DNA of 36,562 nucleotides from the NCBI RefSeq assembly GCF_025290035.1, contig NZ_JAMBKT010000009.1:1-36562 (forward strand), given 5' to 3'. Positions 21,498 to 31,907 of this stretch are shown piece after piece. The DNA comes from Apilactobacillus sp. (GTDB lineage: Bacteria > Bacillota > Bacilli > Lactobacillales > Lactobacillaceae). The notes below the pieces were generated by a model, which was not told the DNA's origin, made no database searches, and was given only the letters and a program-made list of their open reading frames with translations. The position numbers and the translations under genes are program-made. How positions within the stretch are numbered: the stretch's first letter is position 1; the number at the start of each line of letters is the position of its first letter.

Positions 21498-22092
21498 AGT
21501 ATTCATCATTTGAATCAACGTGAATTGATTTTTCAATTTCTTTTTCTCTTTGAGCATTTTCAATACGAATTAGCATTTCCATTTGAAGTTGATTCAATTG
21601 GCTTTGATGCTTATTATACTTAGTTTGCAAATCCACTTTTGCATGCAATAACTTCAATTCTTCTTCAGAACGAAGGTTAACATGGTAGTCATTACGACGG
21701 TTTAAGTCATCCTTTTCACCAGCACGATTTTGACTCATCATGATAATAGGTGCTTGAATCGCAGAGATACATGATAAAGCCAAGTTCAATAAAATAAATG
21801 GATATGGATCGAAATGCCAGCCAAATAATTGCATAACGTTAATGAACATCCAAACTATTAAAAAAACGATAAATGAAATTACAAACCCCCATGAACCACC
21901 GACTTTAGCTACCTTATCAGCTAAACGTTTACCGAAAGTATAGTTTTCCTGTAAGGCTTCGTCGGTATCAATCACTTTAAAGTCTTCATTATTAATTTTT
22001 TGAGTTAATCGACGATCTATCTTATTGAAGGCAGCCTCGTCTTTACGCATCGCCTTTTTTATATCAGCATATTGTTGGGCGTAGTTTTCCAT
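21496..22092 (-). CDS. DUF1003 membrane protein
   Basis: A 198-residue protein of the DUF1003 family, related to the CorA-adjacent or YagU-like small membrane proteins. It has a charged N-terminal helical region, then two membrane helices (W-G-F-V-I-S-F-I-V-F-L-I-V-W and P-F-I-L-L-N-L-A-L-S-C-I-S-A-I-Q-A-P) joined by a loop with F-D-P-Y-P. A conserved cytosolic part follows containing I-M-M-S-Q-N-R and D-x-x-N-R-R-N-D-Y-x-V-N, and a C-terminal coiled coil rich in Gln, Lys and Glu. The function is unknown. The frame extends 20 codons further up; AGGAG 7 nt before the ATG at 22092 decides the start. Confidence 0.87.
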   Translation of the reverse strand: MENYAQQYADIKKAMRKDEAAFNKIDRRLTQKINNEDFKVIDTDEALQENYTFGKRLADKVAKVGGSWGFVISFIVFLIVWMFINVMQLFGWHFDPYPFILLNLALSCISAIQAPIIMMSQNRAGEKDDLNRRNDYHVNLRSEEELKLLHAKVDLQTKYNKHQSQLNQLQMEMLIRIENAQREKEIEKSIHVDSNDEY

Positions 22093-22167
22093 GTTTTCAC
22101 TCCTAAATGTCTTTATATTGTTGATTTTATACTTATTTGTGACTAGATACAAAAATTATTTCCCTAT

Positions 22168-22200
22168 ATAAAAAGCAGATCTTATCGATCTGCTTTTTTT
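22168..22200 (-). terminator. Terminator of the purine operon
   Basis: AGCAGATC-TTATC-GATCTGCT. On the minus strand the stem is followed by TTTTATA. It lies directly after the purD stop codon. Confidence 0.88.
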
Positions 22201-22201
22201 A

Positions 22202-23452
22202 TTATTTAAATGCTTTGTTACCTATATCGGTTCTAAATGAATATAGGTTAGCATCGACAGTATCTTTAATCACCTGGTTAACCCTAGTTTGTGCTTTTTT
22301 CAAGTCACCATCAGATGAAATCACCATCATGATGCGACCACCAGAACTAACTAGCTTTTCGTCTTGTTCTTTGACGCCGGCATAATCAATTTCAATATCT
22401 GGTTGCGTGAATTCAGGTAATGTTATTGCATCTAAATGTTGTTGTGGATAACCTTTTGCTGCTAACACACTTCCTAAATAATAACGATTGCTACTCCAAT
22501 TAACTGTTGGTTGTTGATGATTCATTAATTGTTTAATGATTTCACCAAAATCATCTTGCAATTGGGGAAGAATAACTTGAGTTTCTGGGTCACCCATTCG
22601 AACATTAAACTCAATCACTTTGATGCCATCGTCAGTCATAATTAATCCGGCGTATAGAAATCCTTGGAATAAAATGTCACGTCTGTGCATTTCCTCCAAA
22701 ACTGGTCTAATCACCTTCACTAACCCGTCTTCGACAACATCTGAGCCAAATTGAGGTAATGGACTATAAGCACCCATCCCACCGGTGTTCAACCCTTTAT
22801 CACCGTCATAAATGCGCTTATGGTCTTGCGCTAGCGGCATGGTAACAACATCTAAATCATTAACCATCACAATCATGGAAAATTCTTGGCCGACTAAGTA
22901 GTCTTCCATTAAAATTTCTTGATTAGCGTTATTTTGATAAACATCGTTGATGATATTCTCAGCATCTGATTTAGTTGCCGCGATAAAGACCCCTTTACCG
23001 GAAGCTAATCCATTTAGCTTAATTACAACCGGAAAACTGGTTGTTTCTAAATATTTTAGAGCTTGGTTTTGATTATCAAAGGTCGCGTATTGAGCAGTCG
23101 CTACCCCTGCAGATGTCATTACATCTTTAGCAAATTCCTTAGAACTTTCTAGTTGAGCAGCTGCTTGGTTGGGGCCAAAGATGTTTAACCCCGCATCCTT
23201 AAAGCAATCAACTACCCCTTCACTAAGTGGTTTTTCAGGACCTACCAATGTCCAATCGATTTGATTTTGTTTGGCGAATTCGATTAAGGCTTCAAAGTCA
23301 CACTCTTCAATATCTAAAGTTTCAACATTTTTTAAAATATTCATCATTGGATTACCAGGTGCCACATACACATGGCGATTCGCACTCTTAGTTAGCTGCT
23401 TTGCCATCGCATATTCGCGACCACCAGACCCAATTAACAACCAATTTTCCAT
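22202..23452 (-). CDS. purD: Phosphoribosylamine--glycine ligase (GAR synthetase)
   Basis: PurD joins phosphoribosylamine and glycine with ATP, the second step of purine synthesis. The 416-residue ATP-grasp enzyme shows the N-terminal L-L-I-G-S-G-G-R-E-Y-A, the ligand-binding V-G-P-E-K-P-L, the P-loop-like K-L-N-G-L-A-S-G-K-G-V, the G-L-N-T-G-G-M-G-A-Y-S-P signature and the metal site V-I-E-F-N-V-R-M-G-D-P-E-T-Q. TAGGAG lies 8 nt before the ATG, and 16 bp separate it from purH. It is the last gene of the operon and is followed by the operon terminator. In the second residue block R-E-Y replaces the more common R-E-H, a frequent conservative change in lactobacilli. Confidence 0.97.
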   Translation of the reverse strand: MENWLLIGSGGREYAMAKQLTKSANRHVYVAPGNPMMNILKNVETLDIEECDFEALIEFAKQNQIDWTLVGPEKPLSEGVVDCFKDAGLNIFGPNQAAAQLESSKEFAKDVMTSAGVATAQYATFDNQNQALKYLETTSFPVVIKLNGLASGKGVFIAATKSDAENIINDVYQNNANQEILMEDYLVGQEFSMIVMVNDLDVVTMPLAQDHKRIYDGDKGLNTGGMGAYSPLPQFGSDVVEDGLVKVIRPVLEEMHRRDILFQGFLYAGLIMTDDGIKVIEFNVRMGDPETQVILPQLQDDFGEIIKQLMNHQQPTVNWSSNRYYLGSVLAAKGYPQQHLDAITLPEFTQPDIEIDYAGVKEQDEKLVSSGGRIMMVISSDGDLKKAQTRVNQVIKDTVDANLYSFRTDIGNKAFK

Positions 23453-23468
23453 TTATTCCACTCCTATT

Positions 23469-25001
23469 TTAGTGCTTGAAGTGACGATTGCCACTAAATA
23501 CCAACGCAATTCCCAATTCATCTGCTTTATCAATTGAATCTTGGTCACGAATACTACCACCAGGTTCAACGATTGCTGTAATACCATGTTTAGCGGCATA
23601 TTCAACGCAATCATCCATTGGAAAGTATGCATCAGATCCTAAGACTGCGTTTGCATAGTTAGGCTTAACTTCTGCCTTCTTAATGGCAATCTTAGTAGAA
23701 TCAATACGGTTAGGTTGACCTGAGCCAATCCCTAGAGTTTGGTTGTCAGTGGTAACTACAATTGCATTACTCTTAACATGCTTAACTGAGTTTTGAGCGA
23801 ATGCTAATGCCTTCATTTGTTGTTCAGTTGGTTGTTTCTTAGAAACAACTTTGTATTTTGATTCACTTTCATGCATTAAGTCACGTTCTTGTACTAACAT
23901 TCCACCTAATACAGAAACCATGTCTGGTTTAGTTGGGTTAATCTTTGTAAAGTCGACTGTTAGTAAACGAATATTTTTCTTCTTAGCTAAGACTTCATAT
24001 GCTTCATCTGTAAATGATGGTGCAATTACGATTTCTAAAAAGATGGCATGCATCTTTTCTGCAGTAGCTAAATCAACTTCACGGTTTAATGCAATAATTC
24101 CACCGAAAATAGAAGTAGAATCTGATTCGTAGGCTAATTTCCAAGCGGTTAATAAATCATCTGCAGTTCCAATTCCACATGGGTTCATGTGTTTCAATGC
24201 AACAACAGTTGCTTGATCTGGGAATTCAGCGACGATTCTAAGTGCAGCGTCAGCATCACGAACGTTGTTGTAAGAAAGTTTCTTTCCGTGAAGTTGCTTA
24301 GCGTTGGCTAATGAGTAAGTTTCAGGAATTGGTTCCTTGTAGTAAGCAGCTTGTTGGTGACTGTTTTCACCGTAACGCATGTCTTCTACCTTTTCATAAG
24401 TAACTGTTAACTTATCTGGGAATTCTTCCTTGGTTAGGTAATTTGCGATCAATGCATCATAAGCAGCAGTATGTCTGAATACCTTAGCAGCTAAACCACT
24501 ACGGTATGCTAAATCAATGTTGCCTTCATCGTATCGTTGAATGTAATCAGCGTAGTCGTTAACGTCTGTAATTACGATGACGTCTTGGCTGTTTTTAGCA
24601 GCTGCTCTTAGCATTGAAGGACCACCGATATCAATATTTTCAATTGCATCGGCATATGTAACGTCTGGTTTTTCAATGGTTTCTTTGAATGGATATAAAT
24701 TGACACAGACTAAATCAATTAAACCAATTGATTGTTCTTTTAATTGTTCCATGTGTTCTGGATTATCACGACGCGCTAGGATTCCAGCATGGATGCGAGG
24801 ATGTAATGTTTTTACACGACCGTCTAACATTTCATTGAAGTTAGTGATTTCTTCAACAGCCGTTGCGGCAACACCATTATCTAAAAGTGTTTTTAAAGTT
24901 CCACCGGTTGAAATAATTTCAAAATCTCGTTCTACCAATTGATTGGCAAATTCTACAATTCCATTTTTATCTGAGACACTTAACAATGCTAACTTTTTCA
25001 C
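23469..25001 (-). CDS. purH: Bifunctional AICAR formyltransferase / IMP cyclohydrolase
   Basis: PurH carries out the last two steps to IMP. The 510-residue protein has the N-terminal MGS-like cyclohydrolase domain ([15 protein letters not shown], then I-S-T-G-G-T) and the C-terminal formyltransferase domain with [12 protein letters not shown], where Lys and His are catalytic. The end, D[23 protein letters not shown], is diagnostic. The frame begins seven codons earlier at a TTG. The GTG at 25001 follows AAGGGAG by 9 nt and gives the usual N-terminus. Only one base separates it from the purN stop, so it is translationally linked. Confidence 0.97.
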   Translation of the reverse strand: MKKLALLSVSDKNGIVEFANQLVERDFEIISTGGTLKTLLDNGVAATAVEEITNFNEMLDGRVKTLHPRIHAGILARRDNPEHMEQLKEQSIGLIDLVCVNLYPFKETIEKPDVTYADAIENIDIGGPSMLRAAAKNSQDVIVITDVNDYADYIQRYDEGNIDLAYRSGLAAKVFRHTAAYDALIANYLTKEEFPDKLTVTYEKVEDMRYGENSHQQAAYYKEPIPETYSLANAKQLHGKKLSYNNVRDADAALRIVAEFPDQATVVALKHMNPCGIGTADDLLTAWKLAYESDSTSIFGGIIALNREVDLATAEKMHAIFLEIVIAPSFTDEAYEVLAKKKNIRLLTVDFTKINPTKPDMVSVLGGMLVQERDLMHESESKYKVVSKKQPTEQQMKALAFAQNSVKHVKSNAIVVTTDNQTLGIGSGQPNRIDSTKIAIKKAEVKPNYANAVLGSDAYFPMDDCVEYAAKHGITAIVEPGGSIRDQDSIDKADELGIALVFSGNRHFKH

Positions 25002-25002
25002 T

Positions 25003-25593
25003 TTAAATTTCTCCCTTTTCAATTAAATTCAAAATTGTACGTGGATACAATTGATGTTCAGCTGCGTGAATTCGACTCTCTAAATCATCTAACGTATCAC
25101 CTTCTTTACGTGGGACTACTTCTTGAGCAATAATTTGACCAGAGTCAATTTCAGCGTTAATGAAGTGAATGGTCACTCCCGTTTCACTAACTCCTGCGTT
25201 ATAAGCGTCCAAGATACCTTGTTTTCCAGGAAAACTAGGTAATAATGCTGGATGAATGTTCACGATTTTTTGTGGATATGCATTCAGTAAGGTTTCCCCG
25301 ATAATTCGCATATATCCAGCCAAGAAAACAACTTCAACTCCGGCTTGATGAAGAGCCTGCAAGATTTTTTCTTCGCGTTTAATACGGTTTTCACTCTTGG
25401 TAACTTCAGCAATAAAGACATCAACGTTAAACTTTTTAGCTCGCTTCACCACATATGCATCGTGATGATCACACACCAATAACTTAATATCGATTGGTAA
25501 GTCGGCTTCAGCAATCGCTTCAAAATTAGTTCCATTCCCCGAAGCAAAGATTGCAACTGGAACTTTATTTAAGTTGGACCGCTTGTTTGTCAC
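25003..25593 (-). CDS. purN: Phosphoribosylglycinamide formyltransferase
   Basis: PurN transfers a formyl group from 10-formyl-tetrahydrofolate to GAR, the third step. The 196-residue protein has the glycine-rich phosphate loop [11 protein letters not shown], the catalytic Asn and His in [15 protein letters not shown], and the catalytic Asp in [10 protein letters not shown]. It starts with GTG, 6 nt after GAGGTGG, inside the end of purM (29-bp overlap). The gene is in the fixed order purM-N-H-D. Being folate-dependent, it makes the pathway rely on C1 units rather than formate via PurT. Confidence 0.96.
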   Translation of the reverse strand: MTNKRSNLNKVPVAIFASGNGTNFEAIAEADLPIDIKLLVCDHHDAYVVKRAKKFNVDVFIAEVTKSENRIKREEKILQALHQAGVEVVFLAGYMRIIGETLLNAYPQKIVNIHPALLPSFPGKQGILDAYNAGVSETGVTIHFINAEIDSGQIIAQEVVPRKEGDTLDDLESRIHAAEHQLYPRTILNLIEKGEI

Positions 25594-26599
25594 GTTTTAC
25601 CACCTCACCAATTTCAAAATATTCTTGTCCGGCATCGGATAAGTAATCAGTAACTGCTTGTTCATATTCTTGTGGGACGACTAGAATCATCCCGATTCCT
25701 TGGTTAAATACCAAGTCCATGTCAGCTTGGTCTAGATTGCCCCATTCTTGTAATTTTTTGAAAATCGTTGGAACTTCCCAAGTGTGTCTGGAAATGACAG
25801 CAGTTAAATCATCTGGAACTACTCGTGATAAATTATCAGCAATTCCACCACCGGTGATGTTGGCAATCGCGTGTAACGCACCAGATTCAACAATCCCTTT
25901 AATGTAGTGGTAGTAAAGATGAGTTGGTGTTAGTAATTCATCGATTAATGGTTGCTTTAAACCGTCGTATTGTTTGTTTAGGTCTAACTTGGCATCATCA
26001 ATAATTTTGCGCACTAATGAAAAGCCGTTGGAATGAATTCCAGAAGATTTTAAACCAATCAAAATGTCGCCTTCGCGTACATTTTCAGCTTTTAAAAGGC
26101 GTTTCTTATCAGCAATTCCAACCGCAAATCCACTTAAATCATAGTCACCAGTCTTGTAGATTCCAGGCATTTCTGCCATTTCACCACCAATTAGCGATAA
26201 GCCAGCTTGCTTACAGCCCATCACAACTCCGGAAACAATTTCTTTAACTTCTTCGGGAAGCAATTTACCGATACCAATGTAATCTAAGAAAAATAATGGC
26301 TTCGCACCTTGTGCCAAAATGTCATTAGCACACATCGCAACTAAATCCACTCCAATCGTGTCATGACGATTAGCTTGAATCGCTAGCATCAACTTAGTGC
26401 CGACACCATCGGTACCAGAAACTAGTACTGGATTGTCGTACTTGGCAAAGTGGGATTGAAGAGAATACATTGCTCCAAATCCACCGATGTCATCAACGAC
26501 GCTCTGATCATATGTAGATGCAACCATTCCTTTAATCGCTGTAACTGCTTTTTCACCACTTTCAACGTCGACACCCGCTTGTTTATATTGATTAGCCAT
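25565..26599 (-). CDS. purM: Phosphoribosylformylglycinamidine cyclo-ligase (AIR synthetase)
   Basis: PurM closes the imidazole ring of AIR using ATP, the fifth step. The 344-residue protein shows the conserved start Y-K-Q-A-G-V-D-V-E-S-G, the ATP-binding V-S-G-T-D-G-V-G-T-K-L, V-A-M-C-A-N-D-I-L-A-Q-G-A-K-P-L-F-F-L-D-Y, and the family end G-I-G-M-I-L-V-V. It overlaps purF by 8 bp; its own AGGAGG site sits inside the end of purF with 9-nt spacing. PurM and PurL belong to the same AIRS-like superfamily. The following purN start overlaps its end by 29 bp. Confidence 0.97.
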   Translation of the reverse strand: MANQYKQAGVDVESGEKAVTAIKGMVASTYDQSVVDDIGGFGAMYSLQSHFAKYDNPVLVSGTDGVGTKLMLAIQANRHDTIGVDLVAMCANDILAQGAKPLFFLDYIGIGKLLPEEVKEIVSGVVMGCKQAGLSLIGGEMAEMPGIYKTGDYDLSGFAVGIADKKRLLKAENVREGDILIGLKSSGIHSNGFSLVRKIIDDAKLDLNKQYDGLKQPLIDELLTPTHLYYHYIKGIVESGALHAIANITGGGIADNLSRVVPDDLTAVISRHTWEVPTIFKKLQEWGNLDQADMDLVFNQGIGMILVVPQEYEQAVTDYLSDAGQEYFEIGEVVKRDKQAVQLK

Positions 26600-28055
26600 T
26601 CACGTTTTCCTCCTCATAAAGATGTAATCTCTTTGCTTCTCGGTCATAAGTTTCTTGGTAATCATACAAAGGAGTTGGATATTTACCATCGAAGTAGGCT
26701 GTACATAGACCACTGTATTGGTTGTCACACTTCAAATCGATAGCTTCAATTAAACCGTCAACACTTAAGTATTCCAAAGTATCCGCACCGATAATGTCTC
26801 TAATTTCATCAACTGAGTAGTTCGCCCCAATTAGTTCACTAGGCTTTTGAATGTCGATTCCGTAGAAACATGGGTATTTCAAATCAGGAGAGGCAATTCT
26901 CACATGTACTGATTTTGCACCGGCATCTTTTAACATTTTGACGATAAACTTGCTCGTAGTTCCACGCACGATTGAATCATCAACTAAAACCACGTCTTTG
27001 CCATCAATAACTGATTTGACCACGGAAAGTTTCATTGAAACTCCACGTTCACGTCGCTCTTGCGTTGGTTCGATAAATGTTCTCGCCACGTATTGGTTTT
27101 TAATCAAACCCATTTCATATGGAATCCCGCTTTCAATCGCATAACCCATCGCAGCAGATAGTGATGAGTTCGGTACTCCGATAACCACGTCAGCATCAAC
27201 TGGATTTTCTCTTGCGACTAATGCGCCCATTCTCTTACGCGCTTCATGAACTGAAACGCCATGAATAACGGAATCAGGACGGGCAAAGTAAACGTATTCC
27301 ATTGAACAAATCGTTAACTCAGTATCGTTAGTATAGTGATCAATTTTAATTCCATCATCATCAACGATGACTACTTCACCAGGTTGAACGTCTCGAATGT
27401 ATTTAGCGCCAACTTGATCTAGTGCACAAGTTTCACTACAAATCACTACCGCACCGTCTTCACGTTGACCAACAACTAGTGGTCTTAATCCATTTGGATC
27501 ACAGACCGCATACATCGCGGTTGGACTTAGTAATACATAAGCGAAACCACCGTGCATTTGGTTAGCCGCTTCTTTAATTCTGTCGACAAAATTTTCTTTG
27601 TTACTGATTTCAATTAAGTCACCAAAAATTTCACTATCTGAATCTGATTGGAATATAGTTCCTGTCTTCAATAGCATTTCCCTTAAGGTGTCTGCGTTAG
27701 TTAAGTTTCCATTATGTGATAGTGCAAAGTGAGTTTCAGTATTTTCAAACATAAATGGTTGAACGTTATTAATGGTATGGCTACCAGCTGTCGCATATCT
27801 AATGTGTCCTAGTCCTGCATTGCCATGTAGTCGATCAAAGGAATGCGGATCATCAAAAATCGCTCCTAATAATCCTTGGCCACGGAAACGGTTTAAGCGT
27901 TGATTGGCATCAATCGCTAAAATCCCCGCTCCTTCTTGACCGCGATGTTGGAGTGCATGTAGTCCGCTGTAGACTACTTTAGCGGCTGGACCTTGAACGC
28001 CCCAAACACCAAAGACACCACATTCATCGTTTAAGCTTTTAACTTCATTTGGCAT
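26592..28055 (-). CDS. purF: Amidophosphoribosyltransferase
   Basis: PurF makes phosphoribosylamine from PRPP and glutamine, the committed and feedback-controlled step. The 487-residue precursor has an 11-residue propeptide ending D-E before Cys12 (C-G-V-F-G-V-W-G), the glutaminase nucleophile of the mature enzyme. The PRPP loop is [14 protein letters not shown]. In Bacillus PurF four Cys hold a 4Fe-4S cluster. Counterparts of two are present (I-C-S-M-E-Y-V-Y and Y-P-C-F-Y-G-I-D), but at the C-terminal pair Ser438 replaces the first Cys, with Cys441 kept and an extra Cys433. The frame opens at a TTG six codons earlier; AAGGA 9 nt before the ATG decides. It overlaps purL by 25 bp. Confidence 0.96.
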   Translation of the reverse strand: MPNEVKSLNDECGVFGVWGVQGPAAKVVYSGLHALQHRGQEGAGILAIDANQRLNRFRGQGLLGAIFDDPHSFDRLHGNAGLGHIRYATAGSHTINNVQPFMFENTETHFALSHNGNLTNADTLREMLLKTGTIFQSDSDSEIFGDLIEISNKENFVDRIKEAANQMHGGFAYVLLSPTAMYAVCDPNGLRPLVVGQREDGAVVICSETCALDQVGAKYIRDVQPGEVVIVDDDGIKIDHYTNDTELTICSMEYVYFARPDSVIHGVSVHEARKRMGALVARENPVDADVVIGVPNSSLSAAMGYAIESGIPYEMGLIKNQYVARTFIEPTQERRERGVSMKLSVVKSVIDGKDVVLVDDSIVRGTTSKFIVKMLKDAGAKSVHVRIASPDLKYPCFYGIDIQKPSELIGANYSVDEIRDIIGADTLEYLSVDGLIEAIDLKCDNQYSGLCTAYFDGKYPTPLYDYQETYDREAKRLHLYEEENVNG

Positions 28056-30253
28056 GATAAACCGTCCTTCCAAATTGATTTCAAAGTGGCTACATCATCA
28101 ACGTAATTGCCGTCATTTAAGGCTAAATCAATTTGATGACTGTCATTAGTACGACCAATTAAGTGGGCTGATTGACCAGTCATTTCTTCAAAGGCATCTT
28201 GGTCAGCAGGACTAATTGAAACCACATATCTTGATTGTGTTTCTGAGAATAATTGCGCTGAGTCTAGATCTAATTGACCACTTAATCCTAAGTTTTGGCC
28301 AAATAGTGATTCTAGTAACGCGGTGATTAAACCACCTTCGCTGACATCATGAACTGATTCAACTAAGTGGGCATGAATTAGTTTTAAAATTAATTGTTGG
28401 TTAGCGTATTCAGTTTCTAAATCGAAATGAATTTGGCCATAGATTGTTTCTTCTAAGTGTTTTTGGATTTCTGAACCAGCGAAATCATTGTTAGTGTCTC
28501 CAATCACATAGACCAATTCACCTGATTCTTTGATATCTGACTTGGTAATGAATTGATTGTCTTCAATCAATCCCACCATGCCAATCATAGGGGTTGGGTA
28601 AATTGCTTCGTTGTCTGTTTCATTATATAAAGAGACATTTCCAGCGATAACCGGAGTATCAAATTTTTCACAAGCTTTAGAAATTCCTTCCACTGATTGA
28701 TCCATTTCATAGTAACTATCAGCATCATCTGGGTTTCCAAAGTTCAAACAATCGGTAATCCCAATTGGAGTCGCACCACTAGCGACGATGTTTCTAGCTG
28801 CTTCAGCAACGGCGATTTGACCACCTAATTTAGGATTTAGGTAAATATAGCGACCATTGGCATCGGTAGTCATCGCAAGTGACTTGTTAGTGCCGCGAAC
28901 ACGAATGACACCTGAATCACTACCGGGTTGGACTACAGTGTTAGCCTGCACCCGGCAATCGTATTGACGGTAAACAGATTCCTTAGAAGCAATGGTTGGT
29001 TTCGCAATAATGGTTTTGACCATGTCATTTAAATCATCGATTTGAGGAATGTTTGCTTCCGCAACGTTCTTTAAGCGATCCGGTTGAATTACTTCATGGG
29101 TGTATTCAGGAACATCATTTACCAAACTAGAAGTTGGAATATCACAAACAGTTTCGCCGTTGTGGAATAAACGATATTGATTATCGCCATTAACATGACC
29201 GATAACGACAGCATCTAAATGATGTTTTTCAAATACTTCTAGAATTTCATTTTCGTGACCGGCCTTCACACATAGCAACATTCTTTCTTGTGATTCGGAA
29301 AGCATGATTTCGTATGGAGTCATCCCGATTTCTCTTTGTGGAACTAAATCAAGGTTCAAATCAACTCCACTGTTGGCTTTATCAGCCATTTCAGCAGATG
29401 ATGATACTAATCCAGCGGCACCCATATCTTGGATTCCAACTAGGGCATCTTTATGCTGGTGCGTAACTTCTAAGCATGCATCAACAAGAAGTTTTTCCAT
29501 GAATGGGTCACCCACTTGAACGGCGGAACGGTCTGATTCTTCTTCACTACTAAATTGGCTAGAAGCAAAAGTAGCCCCGTTAATTCCGTCACGACCAGTT
29601 TTCGCCCCAACGTAGATAATTGCATTACCGACACCTGAGGCACGACCGGCTTCGATATCAACTTGATCCATTAAACCAACACACATTACGTTAACTAATG
29701 GATTTCCGTCGTAGCATGGATCAAAACTAATTTCACCACCGACTGTTGGAACTCCGATACAGTTACCGTATCCGGCAATTCCGGCAACAACTTTATCTAA
29801 TAGAAAGCGGTTTTTAGGATTAGTTAATTCACCGAATCTAAGACTATCTAGTGAAGCCACTGGTTTGGCACCCATTGAGAAGATGTCTCTGATAATGCCA
29901 CCGACACCAGTAGCAGCACCTTCATATGGTTCAACATAACTGGGGTGATTATGACTTTCGGCTTTGAAAACTACCGCTTGGCCATCACCAATATCTAAAA
30001 CTCCGGCCCCTTCACCAGGTCCTTGGATAACTCGTGATCCATCAGACCAGAATTTACGAAGGACTGGTTTGGAATTCTTGTAAGAACAATGTTCACTCCA
30101 CATCCCTGAATACAATCCTGTTTCAGTATAGTTAGGTAAACGATGTAAAATTCCGTTACAAATGTATGCGTATTCATCGTCAGTTAATCCCCATTGAGCG
30201 TAAATACGTTCTTCTTTAATGTCTTCAGGGGTAATTGTCTTTGGCTTTTGCAT
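28031..30253 (-). CDS. purL: Phosphoribosylformylglycinamidine synthase, synthetase subunit
   Basis: The small-type PurL (740 residues), which with PurQ (glutaminase) and PurS forms the FGAM synthase complex of the fourth step. Landmarks are [12 protein letters not shown] near residue 55, the ATP site [25 protein letters not shown] and, in the second half, the repeat [16 protein letters not shown]. It begins 4 bp after the purQ stop. Gram-negatives instead have a single large PurL; the split form here matches Firmicutes. Its 3' end overlaps the purF start by 25 bp. Confidence 0.97.
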   Translation of the reverse strand: MQKPKTITPEDIKEERIYAQWGLTDDEYAYICNGILHRLPNYTETGLYSGMWSEHCSYKNSKPVLRKFWSDGSRVIQGPGEGAGVLDIGDGQAVVFKAESHNHPSYVEPYEGAATGVGGIIRDIFSMGAKPVASLDSLRFGELTNPKNRFLLDKVVAGIAGYGNCIGVPTVGGEISFDPCYDGNPLVNVMCVGLMDQVDIEAGRASGVGNAIIYVGAKTGRDGINGATFASSQFSSEEESDRSAVQVGDPFMEKLLVDACLEVTHQHKDALVGIQDMGAAGLVSSSAEMADKANSGVDLNLDLVPQREIGMTPYEIMLSESQERMLLCVKAGHENEILEVFEKHHLDAVVIGHVNGDNQYRLFHNGETVCDIPTSSLVNDVPEYTHEVIQPDRLKNVAEANIPQIDDLNDMVKTIIAKPTIASKESVYRQYDCRVQANTVVQPGSDSGVIRVRGTNKSLAMTTDANGRYIYLNPKLGGQIAVAEAARNIVASGATPIGITDCLNFGNPDDADSYYEMDQSVEGISKACEKFDTPVIAGNVSLYNETDNEAIYPTPMIGMVGLIEDNQFITKSDIKESGELVYVIGDTNNDFAGSEIQKHLEETIYGQIHFDLETEYANQQLILKLIHAHLVESVHDVSEGGLITALLESLFGQNLGLSGQLDLDSAQLFSETQSRYVVSISPADQDAFEEMTGQSAHLIGRTNDSHQIDLALNDGNYVDDVATLKSIWKDGLSCQMKLKA

Positions 30254-30257
30254 TGTT

Positions 30258-30923
30258 TTAGCTCCTAACGTGGTTTAATAGTGACTTAAATAGTTTTAAT
30301 CCATCAGTACCACCCAGAATACTTTCGACCGCACGTTCTGGATGTGGCATCATCCCTAAAACGTTACCTTGTTCATTCACAACACCGGCGATGTTGTCGC
30401 AACTACCATTAGGGTTGTCTTCATAGGTAAATACAATTTGGTTATTGGCTTTTAATTGGGCTAACGTTTCGTCGTCACAGTAGTAGTTACCTTCCCCGTG
30501 AGCAATTGGAATATCGATGACTTCGCTTTCGTCATAGCCATCACTAAACATGGTGTCGTTATTTTGCACTCTTAATTTTGACCAGTCAGAAATAAATTCC
30601 ATACTAGTGTTGTGTTGAAGTGATCCTGGTAATAGGTTCGCTTCAGTTAAAATTTGAAATCCGTTACAAACACCTAAAACTGGTTTACCATCTTCTGCCA
30701 TTTGTTTGACTGATTCCATTACTGGGGCGAAACGGGCTACCGCACCACTTCTTAGGTAGTCGCCATATGAGAAACCACCTGGAATCATGACACCATCGTA
30801 ACCATCTAAGTTAGTGGAGTCTGAAGGTACTAAATCAACGTCTTCGCCTAGAGAATCGCGAATGGCGTAATACATATCCATGTCACAGTTAGATCCTGGA
30901 AAACTAATTACTGCAAATTTCAT
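30258..30923 (-). CDS. purQ: Phosphoribosylformylglycinamidine synthase, glutaminase subunit
   Basis: PurQ supplies ammonia from glutamine to PurL. The 221-residue class I amidotransferase shows the nucleophile in [11 protein letters not shown] (Cys near residue 86), the oxyanion region [16 protein letters not shown] and the His/Glu pair in M-M-P-H-P-E-R-A-V. It opens with the typical [14 protein letters not shown]. It overlaps purS by four bases in an ATGA arrangement and is 4 bp from purL, so the three complex subunits are translationally coupled, consistent with stoichiometric assembly. Confidence 0.97.
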   Translation of the reverse strand: MKFAVISFPGSNCDMDMYYAIRDSLGEDVDLVPSDSTNLDGYDGVMIPGGFSYGDYLRSGAVARFAPVMESVKQMAEDGKPVLGVCNGFQILTEANLLPGSLQHNTSMEFISDWSKLRVQNNDTMFSDGYDESEVIDIPIAHGEGNYYCDDETLAQLKANNQIVFTYEDNPNGSCDNIAGVVNEQGNVLGMMPHPERAVESILGGTDGLKLFKSLLNHVRS

Positions 30924-31174
30924 TTCGCCACTTCCTTTAATTTGTATTCAAAAGCTTCCATGTTGTGGTTAACTAATAAATCTTTACAAATTGATTCAAC
31001 GACTTCTTTAGCCGCTTCTTTAGAGTCGGCTTCAATATTAGCTTCAAAGTATTTACCTTGAGTAATTGATGAAACTTGTGAGTAGCTTAGGCGGTGGAGT
31101 GCATTTAAGACTGCTTCACCTTGTGGATCTAAAATTGAGTCTTTGTGATGAACATAAATTTGAACTTCAAACAT
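30920..31174 (-). CDS. purS: Phosphoribosylformylglycinamidine synthase subunit PurS
   Basis: The small (84-residue) third subunit of FGAM synthase, which bridges PurL and PurQ and is needed for ammonia transfer. The start [18 protein letters not shown] and the S-x-I-T-Q-G-K-Y-F centre are typical of the family. GGGAGG lies 8 nt before the ATG. It is 14 bp downstream of purC and overlaps purQ by 4 bp. Its presence confirms the three-part synthase type. Confidence 0.96.
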   Translation of the reverse strand: MFEVQIYVHHKDSILDPQGEAVLNALHRLSYSQVSSITQGKYFEANIEADSKEAAKEVVESICKDLLVNHNMEAFEYKLKEVAK

Positions 31175-31188
31175 TTTAAATATCCTCC

Positions 31189-31896
31189 CTAAATGGCCTT
31201 TTGTAGACGGTGTAAAATTTCAAGATAACCTGGCATCATATCACCAGTTTGTTTTCTGAAAACATCCTTATCTAATGATTCGTTAGTGTCTTTATCCAAT
31301 AGACGACATGAGTCTGGCGAAATTTCATCAGCTAAAATGATTTCACCATCCGTGTTAATACCGAATTCTAGTTTGAAATCAACTAAGGTAACATTCATCT
31401 TGTTAAATAGGTCAGTTAAAACTTGGTTAACTTTTAAACCAGCTGCTTCTAATTGTTCTAGCTTTTCAGCTGATAGTAGATCTAAACCAACTGCATCTGA
31501 CTTAGTTACGATGGGGTCGTGTAAGTCATTGTCTTTATAAAAAAATTCGACAACTGGTTGTTTCAATGTTTGAAGATAATCAGTGCCGAATCTTTTTTGG
31601 AAATGACCAGCAGCAAAGTTTCTTACGACAACTTCTAGCGGAATCATTTCAACTTTTTTATTTAATTGAGATGTTTCACTTACTTGTTCGATAAAGTGCG
31701 TAGCAACACCGTTTTGGTTTAGGTAACCAAAAATCAAACTAGAAATTTGGTTGTTTACTGCACCTTTATTATCGATTAATTCATTACGCAAACCATCCCC
31801 TGCTGTGGTGTGGTCAGTATAATGCGCACGCAATACATTATCATTTTCAGTGGTGTAAAGTTCTTTAGTTTTACCTGATGTAACTAATGTAGTCAT
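31189..31896 (-). CDS. purC: SAICAR synthetase
   Basis: PurC links aspartate to CAIR using ATP to form SAICAR. The 235-residue protein shows the S-G-K-T-K-E-L-Y phosphate-binding start, P-L-E-V-V-V-R-N-F-A-A-G-H, and the metal/substrate signature L-V-D-F-K-L-E-F-G followed by L-A-D-E-I-S-P-D-S-C-R-L. GGAG lies 7 nt before the ATG. It follows purK by 11 bp. The next enzyme, PurB, which would remove fumarate from SAICAR, is not encoded in this operon. Confidence 0.97.
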   Translation of the reverse strand: MTTLVTSGKTKELYTTENDNVLRAHYTDHTTAGDGLRNELIDNKGAVNNQISSLIFGYLNQNGVATHFIEQVSETSQLNKKVEMIPLEVVVRNFAAGHFQKRFGTDYLQTLKQPVVEFFYKDNDLHDPIVTKSDAVGLDLLSAEKLEQLEAAGLKVNQVLTDLFNKMNVTLVDFKLEFGINTDGEIILADEISPDSCRLLDKDTNESLDKDVFRKQTGDMMPGYLEILHRLQKAI

Positions 31897-31907
31897 CTTA
31901 ATGCTCC

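Noticed and set aside
23851-24942. Plus-strand open frames inside purH
   Set aside because: Shadows of a conserved enzyme gene; no starts with ribosome sites.
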